64,000 nucleotides of DNA from CAWBCR01 sp963787375 (GTDB lineage: Bacteria > Chloroflexota > Anaerolineae > Aggregatilineales > UBA3940): the NCBI GenBank assembly GCA_963787375.1, contig CAWBCR010000017.1:248001-312000 (forward strand), read 5' to 3'. Numbering within the stretch: the first letter of the stretch is position 1; the number at the start of each line of letters is the position of its first letter. The notes under the pieces are model-generated. The model ran no database searches. It saw nothing but the letters and a program-made list of their open reading frames with translations, and was not told the origin of the DNA. Both the position numbers and the translations under genes were made by a program. Positions 53,782 to 63,252 of the stretch are shown piece by piece.

Positions 53782-54914
53782 ATGGCGGAAATGACCTCGC
53801 GCGAGCGGGTGCTGGCTGCATTTGCGCACGAACAGCCCGACCGCCTGCCGGTCGACCTGATGGGCACAGCCTCTTGTATGAAGGACGAGGTGTATTTCGG
53901 CCTGCTCAAGGCGCTGGACCTGCCGGGCGAAGGCCGCACCTTTCGCGGCGGGAACGTCCGCTACTATGACTCTTCTCTTCTTGACGCGCTGGGCGTGGAC
54001 TTTCGCCGGGTGTGGATGCGCCCGCCGGCCGAGCAGCCGCAGACCCCCGCCGAAGACGGCTCGATGTGCGACGAGTGGGGCGCGCGGCTCAGGCTCGTTG
54101 GCGGCGACTGGTCGGTGGTCGAGGTGCCGCTGGCTGATGCCAGCATCGGCGACATCGACCGGCACCCGTGGCCCGATCCGCACGCGCCGGGCCGCCTCGA
54201 CGGGCTGGCCGACGAAGCCCGTCGCCTGCACCGGACGACGACCTGCGCCATTTCGGCGCGCTCGCCGCTGCTGGGCATCTTCGAGGGCGCGCAGCGCGTG
54301 TGCGGCATGGAACGCTTCCTGATGGACATGCTGCTCGACAAGAAGTTCGCCGCAGCGCTCATCGATCGCATCACGCAGGTGCACATGGCATTCTGGGATG
54401 TGTACCTCGACGCCGTCGGTCCCTACGTGGATATGGTCGAGATGAGCGACGACTACGGCGCGCAGGCCGGGCCGCTGATCTCACCCGCGCTGTTCGACGA
54501 GCTTCTGGCCCCATCGCGCAAAGAGCTGCACGACTTCATCAAGAGTAAGGCCCCGCACGTCAGGCTTTTCTGCACACTGATGGCTCGGTGATCAAGCTGA
54601 TCCCTTCGCTGATCGCCATCGGCGTCGAGGTGCTGAACCCCATCGAGCCCGACGCAGCGGGCAACGATGCCGCGACGCTCAAGCAGACGTTTGGCTCGGA
54701 GCTGGTCTTTCACGGCCATCTGGACGTGAAGCGCGCCATGCGCGGTTCGCTGGAGGACGTGCGCACCGAGGTGCGGCGCATCGTGGACGTGATGGCCGAA
54801 GGTGGCGGCTACATCCTGTCGCCAACCAACCATTTGCAGCCCGACGTGCCCATTGAGAACATCATCGAGGTGTACCGCTACGCGCAGGAATACAGCCGCA
54901 GTGCGGGGGGCTGA
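53782..54914 (+). CDS. Uroporphyrinogen decarboxylase (UroD)-like family protein, frameshifted
   Basis: The first part (to about 54569) has the UroD-fold start MTSRERVLAAFAHEQPDRLPVD and later MSDDYGAQ. The frame fails at the T4 run 54566-54569; adding one T gives LFLHTDGSVIKLIPSLIAIGVEVLNPIEP and the normal ending. Joined length is about 378 residues. UroD-like members in sugar operons are often methyltransferase-type or unknown, so haem synthesis is not implied. A shift in a T run suggests a base-call error. Confidence 0.75.
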
Positions 54915-54916
54915 GC

Positions 54917-55783
54917 GTGATCGACATCCACACCCATCTATGGACCTGGCGCGAGACGCCCGCGCTGATCGCGGACTCGATGGTCGAGCGGGGCTATTTC
55001 GGCGGCAAAGACCCAGCGACGTTCTTTAACACCGGCTCGCTGCTGGCGGCGCTCGACGCGGGTGGCGTGGAGCGCGGTGTCGTGCTGCCGCTGCGCTTCG
55101 AGCGCGAGGGCTGGATTGTGAGCAATGCCTATATCGCGCAGATGATGGCGCAGGCCCCCAACCGCCTGATCGGCTTCGCCGGGGTATCACCGCTGGAAGA
55201 GGGTGCCGACAAGGAACTGCGCGAAGCGGTCGAGGGTTTGGGGCTGCGCGGGCTTAAACTGCACCCGCCGCTCCAGATGTTCGACCCCGGCGACCCGCGC
55301 TGCTTCCCGATCTACGAGATGATGCAGCACTACGGTCTGCCGGTCCTGTTCCATACCGGGTCCGGCCCGGCCTACCTGTCGGATCGCTACTCGAACCCCT
55401 ACCTGGTCGACGAGGTGGCGGTGAACTTCCCCCACCTCAAGATCGTGCTGGCGCACGCGGGTCGCTTCTGGTATGAAGATACGCTGACCATGATGCGCCG
55501 CCACGGGCGCAACATCTTCATCGACATCTCGGCAAACACCGGCAAAGCCACCGGTTATGGGCTGCTGCTCGCGCTGCTGACTGCCGTCAAAGAGGTGATT
55601 GGCGACCTGAAGCAGGTGTTGTTCGCCTCGGATTACCCGTGGTATCAGCCTGCATACATGCTCGACCTGCTGCGGCAGGCGCAGGCTGCCTCGCAGGCAC
55701 TGCCACAGCCGCTGATCATCACCGAGGCGGACATGGCCGACATGCTCGACGGCAACGCCCGCCGCCTGCTGGGGTTATCCTAG
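54917..55783 (+). CDS. Amidohydrolase family 2 protein
   Basis: 288 residues. The metal-binding HTH at the start (IDIHTHLW), a mid-chain LKLHP and HTG, LAHAGRFW and ASDYPW follow the family pattern. The family includes carboxylases and lactonases; substrate unknown. GTG start 2 bases after the UroD stop. Last gene of this plus-strand operon. Confidence 0.85.
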   Translation: MIDIHTHLWTWRETPALIADSMVERGYFGGKDPATFFNTGSLLAALDAGGVERGVVLPLRFEREGWIVSNAYIAQMMAQAPNRLIGFAGVSPLEEGADKELREAVEGLGLRGLKLHPPLQMFDPGDPRCFPIYEMMQHYGLPVLFHTGSGPAYLSDRYSNPYLVDEVAVNFPHLKIVLAHAGRFWYEDTLTMMRRHGRNIFIDISANTGKATGYGLLLALLTAVKEVIGDLKQVLFASDYPWYQPAYMLDLLRQAQAASQALPQPLIITEADMADMLDGNARRLLGLS

Positions 55784-55797
55784 GCCTGTCGCTTGTT

Positions 55798-56481
55798 TCA
55801 CCCCTGCTGAATCTGCCGCAAACCCTCCACGATGGCGACTCCCGCGCTGGTCCCCAGGCGTGAGACGCCCATCTCCAGCATGTCCAGCGCTGTCTGCGTG
55901 GCGGTGATGCCGCCCGCCATCTTGACTTTCGCCCGCCCTGCCGTGTGGCGCAGCAGCAGTCGGGCGTCGTCGACGGTGCTGGCGCGCATCAGTGGGTGGC
56001 CCTTGTAGCCCGTCGAGCTTTTGACGAAGGTGACGCCGCCTTGGCAGCCGATCTCGCATGCGGCGCGAATCTCGTCCTCAGTCAGCGCCCACATCTCGAT
56101 GATCACCTTGACCGTCCGTCCGTCTGCCGCCACCACCACCTGCCGCGCCTCATCGACCAGCAGCCGGTATTCGCCCGACTTCAGGGCAGGGACATTCATC
56201 ACGTAGTCGACCTCGTGCGCACCACGCCGGATCGCGTCGGCGGTTTCGACGGCTTTCAGCGATGCGGGCACTGCGCCCAGCGGGAAAGCAATGGCCGCGC
56301 CGACCATGACGTCCGTGTCCTTCAGCACTGCCACAGCCGTTTCGACGTACAGCGGCAGGATAGCTACCGACGCGAACCTGTAGCGGCCGGCTTCTTCGCA
56401 GAACGCGCGGAACTTCTCCAGCGGGAGCGCCGGGTCGAGACTGGTCTGATCGATAGCGCGCGCAAGCTGCACGGCGTTCAT
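55798..56481 (-). CDS. deoC: Deoxyribose-phosphate aldolase-like protein
   Basis: 227 residues, class I DeoC family: ARAIDQTSLDP start, the Schiff-base lysine in FVKSSTGY and a second conserved Lys in KVKMAGGI. It should split a 2-deoxy sugar phosphate or a related substrate. Only 15 bases from the opposing amidohydrolase gene. It overlaps the following DeoC-like gene by 4 bases. Confidence 0.88.
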   Translation of the reverse strand: MNAVQLARAIDQTSLDPALPLEKFRAFCEEAGRYRFASVAILPLYVETAVAVLKDTDVMVGAAIAFPLGAVPASLKAVETADAIRRGAHEVDYVMNVPALKSGEYRLLVDEARQVVVAADGRTVKVIIEMWALTEDEIRAACEIGCQGGVTFVKSSTGYKGHPLMRASTVDDARLLLRHTAGRAKVKMAGGITATQTALDMLEMGVSRLGTSAGVAIVEGLRQIQQG

Positions 56482-57149
56482 AGGTCGCTTTCCCCGCGCT
56501 CAGGCAGACTGTTCAGCAGATCAACGGGCGCAGTTGAGCAAACGGTGTCCGCGCCCTGCTCAAACCAGGCGAGAAGGCCCGGCCCACCCTGCGGGCCGAC
56601 ATCAACCATCACCGCCAGGTTGCCACCCATCTCGCGCCTGATCAGCGCCGCAGTATCCAGGGACACAGCCCCGCCAGTGCCCACCTTGAGCCCACCGACT
56701 CCACAGTCTGCCAGCAGGCGGCAGGCGGCGGCGATCTCGTTGTCGGCCATCCGCGCGGCAGGGAGCGCGGCCCACAGCCTGCGCCCATCCGCGATCTCTA
56801 TCACACGGCTGCACAACTGGCGTACGTCGTCGTCACGACCGGAACGCAGCAGGCCAACCGGCACGCCGACCAAGATCTCATCGGCTGCGTGGGCGCAGTA
56901 CCATCCGACCGCTTCGCATACAAAGTCCAGCGTTGCGCCCGGCAGCGGGTAATTGGCGATCCCCACTGTATGGGTCGGCGTGCCGTCCAGCAGGTCATGT
57001 GTGAATTCAAGCTGCCACGCCTCGACGATCACGCCCGCCAGCGGAATGCCGCGCACGGCGAGAATCGCGTCGCGGACCGCCGCGCGCGTCGCGCTGGGGC
57101 CGAGAAGAGCAGCGTACAGCCGCCGCGCAGCCTGTGCTCGGTCGATCAT
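56478..57149 (-). CDS. DeoC-like barrel protein, divergent
   Basis: 223 residues. GLKVGTGGAV resembles the DeoC lysine loop but the rest is distant. It directly precedes deoC and shares an ATGA overlap, so it may be a subunit or a specialised paralogue. Function not assignable. Confidence 0.5.
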   Translation of the reverse strand: MIDRAQAARRLYAALLGPSATRAAVRDAILAVRGIPLAGVIVEAWQLEFTHDLLDGTPTHTVGIANYPLPGATLDFVCEAVGWYCAHAADEILVGVPVGLLRSGRDDDVRQLCSRVIEIADGRRLWAALPAARMADNEIAAACRLLADCGVGGLKVGTGGAVSLDTAALIRREMGGNLAVMVDVGPQGGPGLLAWFEQGADTVCSTAPVDLLNSLPERGESDL

Positions 57150-57193
57150 GTGAGGGATTCCCTGCCTATCCTGTCAGGCGAGCTACGGAGCGA

Positions 57194-58196
57194 TTAGCGC
57201 AGCGTCTTCTTCAGCATCTTCCACTCCGCGACCTCGCGGAAGCCGCAGCGGGAGTACATCGCGTAGGCGACCGCGTTGCGCTGAGGGCTGGTATGCAGCT
57301 CTGCCTCGCGGCAGCCGGCTTCGGCCATCAGCGCCAGCGCGCCGCGCAGCAGCAGCCACCCCACACCGCGTCCTCGCAGCGACGGGTCAAGCTTCAAGTC
57401 GTACAGGACCACCCGGCCGGGCCGCCGCATGGGGTACCACTGGCAATGCCCCATCAGCGTATCGCCCTGCACGACCGCCAGCGTGTCATAGCGCGTCTGC
57501 ACGCCCAACTGCTCGTAGCCATACCCCTGCTCGACGCCGACTGCCCACGCCACGCGGCCTGTCCAGGGTTCGTCGGGTCTCATGCGCAGCAGGCGCAGCC
57601 CGTCCGGGGCCTGCCGGGGGACCTCGCCAGGGTGCAGCAGCGCCACCATTGAGACCTCGCGCTCGGCGAGCCGCTTGTAGCCTGCCCGTTGCAGAAAGTC
57701 GAGCAGGCCCACGTCGTCGTCATTCAGGCCAATGACCTCGGTTGAGCCGCAAAACGGCTGGCGCGGTCCTTCCTGCGTATGGTAGAACGGCGAGCGCAGC
57801 CCATGGATCAGCGCCGTTTCGCACTGAGCGGCCAGCACGCGCTCGGCTTCGGCCAGCAGCGCCCGGCCCAGCCCCTGCCCGCGTTCCTCGCCGCGCACAT
57901 ACGGCCCGAAGATGAAGCCCTGCCCGGCCAGCCGCGTGTAACGCGGGATCGACACCGGTGGCACGATGGCATGCACCGCGCCCAGCAGCCGCCCATCGTC
58001 GCCGGTGCACACCAGCAGCCCCGACGGGTCAAAGCCGGGGTGCCTCAGCGTGCGCCGGCTGAATTTCCTCCGCGCTGACTGGCGCTGCCCCGCGCCGACC
58101 GGCAATCGCTTCGTTGATCAGCGCGACCAGCAGCTCCAGCAGATCAGGCGTGAACGGCCTGATCTCGAACGGCGTGGTGTGCCTCTGCTGTGACAT
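57194..58196 (-). CDS. GNAT family N-acetyltransferase, frameshifted near the N-terminus
   Basis: From ATG 58196: MSQQRHTTPFEIRPFTPD, then the frame breaks near 58055-58060; removing one base restores EEIQRRTLRHPGFDPSGLLV and the full GNAT body (two GNAT repeats: FGPYVRGEERGQGLGRALL and KLDPSLRGRGVGWLLL). About 333 residues. The acetyl-CoA loops (RGQGLG, RGRGVG) are intact. Substrate unknown; amino-sugar acetylation is possible given the neighbours. Confidence 0.75.
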
Positions 58197-58205
58197 ATCG
58201 CGTTT

Positions 58206-58907
58206 CTAGGGGGCGGAGTGGGTCATCGCCTGCACGAACTCGGCCATGACCACTTCCGGCGCGGTCAGCGCCGTACCCACCACGACCGCGTGTGCACCTG
58301 CCTCCAGCGCCTCGGCACACTGTTGCGGTGTCTTGAAATGCCCTTCGGCGATGACCGGCACCGGGAAGGTACGGGCCAGCTCGCGGATCAGGTCGATAGC
58401 CGGGCCGGGGATCTTCTCATCCGGGTAGGCGTAGCGTGCCGAGGTCGTCGCCACGATGTCGACGCCCTGCGCGACAGCGAATTCAGCATCCGACATGGTG
58501 GCGATATCGGCCATGACCAGCACGTTAAGCTCCTGCTTGATGCGCTGGATGCGCATCTTGAGTGCCTCGACATCCCGGTCGTAGTCCGGCAGCACGTGCA
58601 GCGAGATGATCTCGCAGTCCAGCCGCGCCACTTCCGCCGCCGATTCGACGGTCGGGGTGATGTACACGCGCGGGTGCTGCACCGGCAGCCGGATTTTGTA
58701 GATGCCGATCACCGGCAGCTTGACGGCACCCTTGATCGCGGCGATGTCCAGTGGGCCGTCGGCACGGATGCCGACTGCGCCTGCCATCTCGGCGGCGCGG
58801 GCCATAGCAGCCATGTATGCCGGGCCGTGCAGCGGCGCGCCTGGTGCGGCCTGGCAGGAGACGATCAGGCCGCCCTTCAGTTTGAGGTCATCCAGTCCCG
58901 GAGGCAT
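58206..58907 (-). CDS. nanE: N-acetylmannosamine-6-phosphate 2-epimerase
   Basis: 233 residues. The GGLIVSCQAAPGAPLHGP start and GIRADG, LPVIGIYK, DIATMSDAE and PVIAEGHFKTP motifs are characteristic of NanE. Converts N-acetylmannosamine-6-phosphate to N-acetylglucosamine-6-phosphate in sialic-acid and amino-sugar breakdown. No nanA or nanK by name is seen nearby; the ROK gene at the window end is a candidate kinase. Confidence 0.92.
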   Translation of the reverse strand: MPPGLDDLKLKGGLIVSCQAAPGAPLHGPAYMAAMARAAEMAGAVGIRADGPLDIAAIKGAVKLPVIGIYKIRLPVQHPRVYITPTVESAAEVARLDCEIISLHVLPDYDRDVEALKMRIQRIKQELNVLVMADIATMSDAEFAVAQGVDIVATTSARYAYPDEKIPGPAIDLIRELARTFPVPVIAEGHFKTPQQCAEALEAGAHAVVVGTALTAPEVVMAEFVQAMTHSAP

Positions 58908-58930
58908 GGTCAGTCCTTTCCTGACACGCT

Positions 58931-60040
58931 TCAGCTTTCCCTCGCGCGCTGGGTGTCGGGCTCCTCGCGCCCCGGCGGCAGGAAGGCTTTGAGCAGCTTG
59001 TCCATAATGTCGGGACTGTCCGGGTTGCGACCGTTAGCCAGTGTCCAGTAGTAAGTCAGCAGTTGCAGTGGGGGCAGGTAGGCGAGCGCTGCCAGCAGCG
59101 GATCAACCCGCTCGGGCAGGGTCAGCGCATATTCTGATAGCCCTTCCAGGCCCAGCCCCGGCTCGCTCAGCGTCAGGCGGTGCGCACCCAGCTCACCGAT
59201 CAGCTGCAGCGTGTCTTTGCTGAGCTGCAAATCGTAGGCCGTTACCAGCACGATGATCAGCCATTCAGGCGAGAGCGGCCCCAGCGACCCGTGCAGCACG
59301 TTCCCTGTGTCGGACGCCAGGCTGGTCACATAGGCCGATTCCTGAATCTTGACCGCCGCCTCCAGCGCCACGCCGTAATTACTGCCTGTCCCGCCGACCA
59401 GGATCGTGCCGTGCGGCTGGATGTCCGGCATCAGCTTCTGAATCTCCGGCTCGATCTGGTTCACCGCGCGCGTGATGGCCTCTGGCATGGACTGCAGGGC
59501 CTTCAGCCGCGCAGACGCCTCGTCGTCGCCTGGCGCGGCCAACGCCAGCGCGAGGTTCATCAGCAGCCCGGCGCAGGTGACCACGCTCTTTGTCTTGGGG
59601 AAGGTGATCTCCGGGCCTTCTGCCGTCAGCAGGACCGTCTTGGCGCTCTGCGCCATCAGACTGTCGGCGACGCCGGTCATGGCGACCCCGTACGCCCCGC
59701 GTGAGACGGCGTCACGCACCGCGTTGACCACCCAGCTTCGTTCGCCGGAGCGCGACACGACGACTACCAGGGTGTGCTCATCAACCAGGCGGCTGGCGTA
59801 GTGCCCGACTTCAGTGGCGGGGATGACGTGCACCGGCAGCGCGCTGTGATAGCGAAAGGTTGGCTCGGCCATGACGGCGGCGGTGTGCGAGCTGCCCACC
59901 CCCGCGATGATCACGCGCTGGATGCCGTCCTTTTTCACACGTGTCACAATCGATTGGATGGTTTGTGCGTTGTTGTCCAGCGTGCGCCTGAGGACTTCTC
60001 CGTCCTCGTGGATGTAGTCAATCATGTGGTAGTGTTCCAT
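58931..60040 (-). CDS. Double-SIS protein, AgaS/GlmS-isomerase-like
   Basis: 369 residues with two SIS domains: GVGSSHTAAVMAEPTFRY and VSRSGERSWVV in the first, GGTGSNYGVALEAAVKIQE in the second. No glutaminase domain, so it is not a full GlmS. Expected to isomerise or deaminate an amino-sugar phosphate (AgaS type). AAAGGTG precedes the ATG at 60040; the ATG at 60025 is possible. Confidence 0.86.
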   Translation of the reverse strand: MEHYHMIDYIHEDGEVLRRTLDNNAQTIQSIVTRVKKDGIQRVIIAGVGSSHTAAVMAEPTFRYHSALPVHVIPATEVGHYASRLVDEHTLVVVVSRSGERSWVVNAVRDAVSRGAYGVAMTGVADSLMAQSAKTVLLTAEGPEITFPKTKSVVTCAGLLMNLALALAAPGDDEASARLKALQSMPEAITRAVNQIEPEIQKLMPDIQPHGTILVGGTGSNYGVALEAAVKIQESAYVTSLASDTGNVLHGSLGPLSPEWLIIVLVTAYDLQLSKDTLQLIGELGAHRLTLSEPGLGLEGLSEYALTLPERVDPLLAALAYLPPLQLLTYYWTLANGRNPDSPDIMDKLLKAFLPPGREEPDTQRARES

Positions 60041-60081
60041 CGTTCACCTTTCTATACTTCAGCGTAAATCATCCGCTGCGC

Positions 60082-60882
60082 TCAATCGGGCTGAGTTTCG
60101 GACCCGAACTCAAGCTCTTTGAGTTCGCTGACGCCGGTGATCATGGACACAATCTCATCACCTTTGACGTCCCGGATGCGGCGTTCGCCACGGACAATGC
60201 CGCGGCGCAGCACGACCACCCGATCCACGACCGAGAATACATGCTCCAGGTTGTGGGAAATGAGCACGCCAGAGACATTCTGGTCCTTCAGCCGCTGGAT
60301 CAGCTCCAGCGCCTGCTGCGATTCGCGCACACCCAGCGCAGCGGTCGGCTCGTCGAGCAGCACGACCTTCTTGCCCCAGCCCACTGCGCGGCTGAGCGCG
60401 ATGGCCTGCCGCTGGCCACCGGACAGCACCTCGACCTTCTCACGGATCGAGCCCAGGTTGATCTTGAGCCGCTCCAGCAGCTCGACTGTTTCGCGCTCCA
60501 TCTGGCGCCGCTTCAACACCTTGATCGCCCCGAACAGGTAGCTGTCGACGTCTTCGCGGCCCAGAAACAGGTTGGCGACCACGTCCAGGTTGTTGATCAG
60601 GGCCAGGTCCTGATACAGCGTCTCGATCCCCATGTTCTTCGCCACGTCGGGGTTAGCCATCGTGACCGGCTTGCCCTCGAACAGGATCTCGCCTGAGTCA
60701 GGGTGCTCGACGCCGGAGATGATCTTCACCAGCGTTGACTTGCCCGCGCCGTTGTCGCCTACCAGGCCGACCAGCTCGCCGGAGTATACCTTCAAGCTGA
60801 CGTCCTGTAGCGCCCGGACGGCCCCAAAGCTCTTGTTGATCTGCCGCAGCTCTAGCAGCGGCGGTTTGTCATACACATCCAT
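60082..60882 (-). CDS. Sugar ABC transporter ATP-binding protein
   Basis: 266 residues, one ATPase domain: Walker A GDNGAGKST, signature LSGGQRQAIAL, Walker B VVLLDEPTAAL. The single domain suggests a FrcA-type rather than a full RbsA (two domains). It is the energy unit of the importer encoded with the next two genes. Confidence 0.92.
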   Translation of the reverse strand: MDVYDKPPLLELRQINKSFGAVRALQDVSLKVYSGELVGLVGDNGAGKSTLVKIISGVEHPDSGEILFEGKPVTMANPDVAKNMGIETLYQDLALINNLDVVANLFLGREDVDSYLFGAIKVLKRRQMERETVELLERLKINLGSIREKVEVLSGGQRQAIALSRAVGWGKKVVLLDEPTAALGVRESQQALELIQRLKDQNVSGVLISHNLEHVFSVVDRVVVLRRGIVRGERRIRDVKGDEIVSMITGVSELKELEFGSETQPD

Positions 60883-60892
60883 AGTTGCCTGC

Positions 60893-61903
60893 CTATTTCC
60901 GCACGCGCTCTTTGAGCGTGTCTAACCCGACTGCGACGAAAATCACCACACCGCGCACGATGCGATACCAGTATGGCGACACGACAGCCACTGTCAGCGC
61001 CGCATTGATCGAGCCCAGCAGCAGAACACCGCCCAGCGCGCCGATCAGCGAGCCTTTGCCGCCTTGCAGGCTCACGCCGCCAATGACTGCCGCAGCCATC
61101 ACGTCAAACGCGTAGCCCTCGGCCAGACCGGGCAGTGCAGCGTTCAGCCGCGCGGAGAGGAACCAGCCCGCCACAGCGGCCAGAAAGCCACTGAGCGTAA
61201 ACGCGGCGATCACGACCTGATCGGGCTTCATGCGAAAGGCGAACGCCACGTCGCGGTTGCCACCGACGGCAAAAAGGCGGCGTCCGAACAACGTGTCGGT
61301 CATGAGGAAGTGGAAGAAGGCGTACAGCGCAAACGTGATCACCGCCAGCACCGGAATCGGCCCCAGCTTGACATTGGCAACGACATTGTACATGTCCGGG
61401 AAGCCAATGACCGCCTGGCTGGCCGTGAAGATGATCGTCAGCCCGCGAAATACGATCAGCGTGGCCAGCGTGACGATAAACGGGTTGATCTTCAGTTTGG
61501 CGACACACACGCCATTGAAGGCCCCGATCAGCGCGCCCAGCGCCATCATGGCCGGCAACACAATTAGCGGGCTGAGGCCCCAGCCGGGCGTCGGGAAGCG
61601 GGTGCCCATCAACACCGCGGCAAACATGGCGGTGAAGGCCAGCACCAACTCGACCGACAGGTCGAAGTTGCCCGTCACCAGGCACAGCGTTTCGCCGATG
61701 ACCAGGATGGCCAGGAACGTCGAGTGTATCAGGATATTGATCAGCACCGCTGGCTGAAAGTAGCCGGGGATAAACGAGAATCCGATCATCGCGATGGCCA
61801 GAATCACCCAGATCAGGTTATCGAGAATGCCATCGCGAATCTCGGGGCGCTGCCACAGCGTGCGCAGCCGGTTCGTAGTGACTGCCTGCGTATCTACACC
61901 CAT
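60893..61903 (-). CDS. Sugar ABC transporter permease, RbsC-like
   Basis: 336 residues with about nine membrane helices and the family motif GVSLQGGKGSLIGALGGVLLLGSI. Pairs with the ATPase 10 bases downstream to import a sugar. It lies 93 bases after the binding protein gene. Confidence 0.92.
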   Translation of the reverse strand: MGVDTQAVTTNRLRTLWQRPEIRDGILDNLIWVILAIAMIGFSFIPGYFQPAVLINILIHSTFLAILVIGETLCLVTGNFDLSVELVLAFTAMFAAVLMGTRFPTPGWGLSPLIVLPAMMALGALIGAFNGVCVAKLKINPFIVTLATLIVFRGLTIIFTASQAVIGFPDMYNVVANVKLGPIPVLAVITFALYAFFHFLMTDTLFGRRLFAVGGNRDVAFAFRMKPDQVVIAAFTLSGFLAAVAGWFLSARLNAALPGLAEGYAFDVMAAAVIGGVSLQGGKGSLIGALGGVLLLGSINAALTVAVVSPYWYRIVRGVVIFVAVGLDTLKERVRK

Positions 61904-61996
61904 GGGTCACAAATCCATTTCTTTCCAGGGAGGGCTGCTGGCGGCCACTGCGCCGCCAGCAGCCAGATCACCATCGTTGCAAGGCGAGGGACCAGA

Positions 61997-63139
61997 CTAT
62001 TGATTCGCTACGATGTTACCCCACAGCGTCGGGTCATCGACGTTGCTCTTGTCCACGATGAAGTTCTGCATGTCCAGCAGCGGCCCGGCATACGGCTCAT
62101 CAGCCGTTGGCACCGCCATTGTAATCGCGGCGGGCGACCACGGCGCGCCGTCCTGCACCCACTGGTCGGGCAGGCTCTGGCCCTGGGCCAGCATGCCGGC
62201 AACCTCGACCGCAGCCCCGGCGAAGTCCGGGACCGGGTTGTTGATGGTCAGGTCCATGTAGCCCTGGCGGATGTAGTCCAACGCCTGTGGCATCCCGCCG
62301 ACGCCCACATAGAAGACGTGGTTGTCCTCGCCCACCTTGCCGTAGCCGTTGTTCTCGAGGTAGGTGGTGATACCGGAGCCGAGCCAGTCGCTGTCCAGGA
62401 AGATCGCGTCGACGTCGGGGTTAGTGGTCAGCAGTTGCTCGACATTGGCCGAGGCTGTCTCAGGCTCCCATGGGCCGCTCAACGCTTGCAGCACCGTGAT
62501 GTCGGGGTAGTTGGCCATGAACGGATCCCAGCCGCTGCTGATGTCCGTTACCCAGGTGTCGGCCAGGTCGCCGTATACCCGGATCACTTTACCCGTGGGA
62601 CTGCCGTTTTTCTGCGTGAGGTAGTCCACGATGGACTGGCCGCCCTGCGTGCCGATGCCCGGCGTGTCCAGGATCAGTAGCGCGTCGATCTTGGTCGTCG
62701 CCCGGATTGGGCGGTCATAAACCACAACCGGGATGCCCGCGTCGTGGGCGCGTTCCACGCTGGGGATCATCGCTGCCGGGTCGACCGAGCTGAGCACGAT
62801 GGCGCTCGGGTTGGAGGCCATCGCGTTATCGAACTGCTGCACCTGCGTGTCGACCTTGTAGCCTGCGTCGTAGACGTCGATCTGGTAGCCAAGATCCGCG
62901 GCACGCTGCTTAGCACCCTCGATGGCGGCTACGTACCATACGTCTTCCGTCCACGGCACGAAGAACGCGATCTTGACCGGTGCGGCAGTGGTCGCCTCGG
63001 GCATAGCCGTTGCCTCGGGCGCGGTTGTGGCCCCAGCCGGCGGCGGGGCTTGAGTTGTTGGGGCGGGGGTCGCCTGTCCGCATGAAACCAGCAGCAGGGC
63101 GATCACCGTCACTAGCGCTAGCAGTGTTCTCTTCTTCAT
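61997..63139 (-). CDS. Sugar ABC transporter substrate-binding lipoprotein, RbsB-like
   Basis: 380 residues with a lipoprotein signal (LLLVSCGQ) and a type 1 periplasmic-binding fold (KIAFFVPWTEDVWYVAAIEGAKQRA, VLSSVDPAAMIPSVERAHDAGIPVVVYD). The ATG at 63139 has AAGGAGAAG upstream; I prefer it to a start at 63373. Captures the sugar for the transporter. Substrate not readable from sequence. Confidence 0.9.
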   Translation of the reverse strand: MKKRTLLALVTVIALLLVSCGQATPAPTTQAPPPAGATTAPEATAMPEATTAAPVKIAFFVPWTEDVWYVAAIEGAKQRAADLGYQIDVYDAGYKVDTQVQQFDNAMASNPSAIVLSSVDPAAMIPSVERAHDAGIPVVVYDRPIRATTKIDALLILDTPGIGTQGGQSIVDYLTQKNGSPTGKVIRVYGDLADTWVTDISSGWDPFMANYPDITVLQALSGPWEPETASANVEQLLTTNPDVDAIFLDSDWLGSGITTYLENNGYGKVGEDNHVFYVGVGGMPQALDYIRQGYMDLTINNPVPDFAGAAVEVAGMLAQGQSLPDQWVQDGAPWSPAAITMAVPTADEPYAGPLLDMQNFIVDKSNVDDPTLWGNIVANQ

Positions 63140-63252
63140 CTTATGCTTCTCCTTGAGTTGAGCGTTTGCGAACGAGACTGCGTTTCTGAGCGATAGCAGC
63201 TTGTCACCTGTCTCCTCGTATTTCACCTCCTCAATACTGCATAGGGCACTTC

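Noticed and set aside
52783..54384. 533-codon open frame on the minus strand across the PfkB, SIS and UroD genes
   Set aside because: Covers three recognisable plus-strand genes and shows no domain; a shadow of codon bias.
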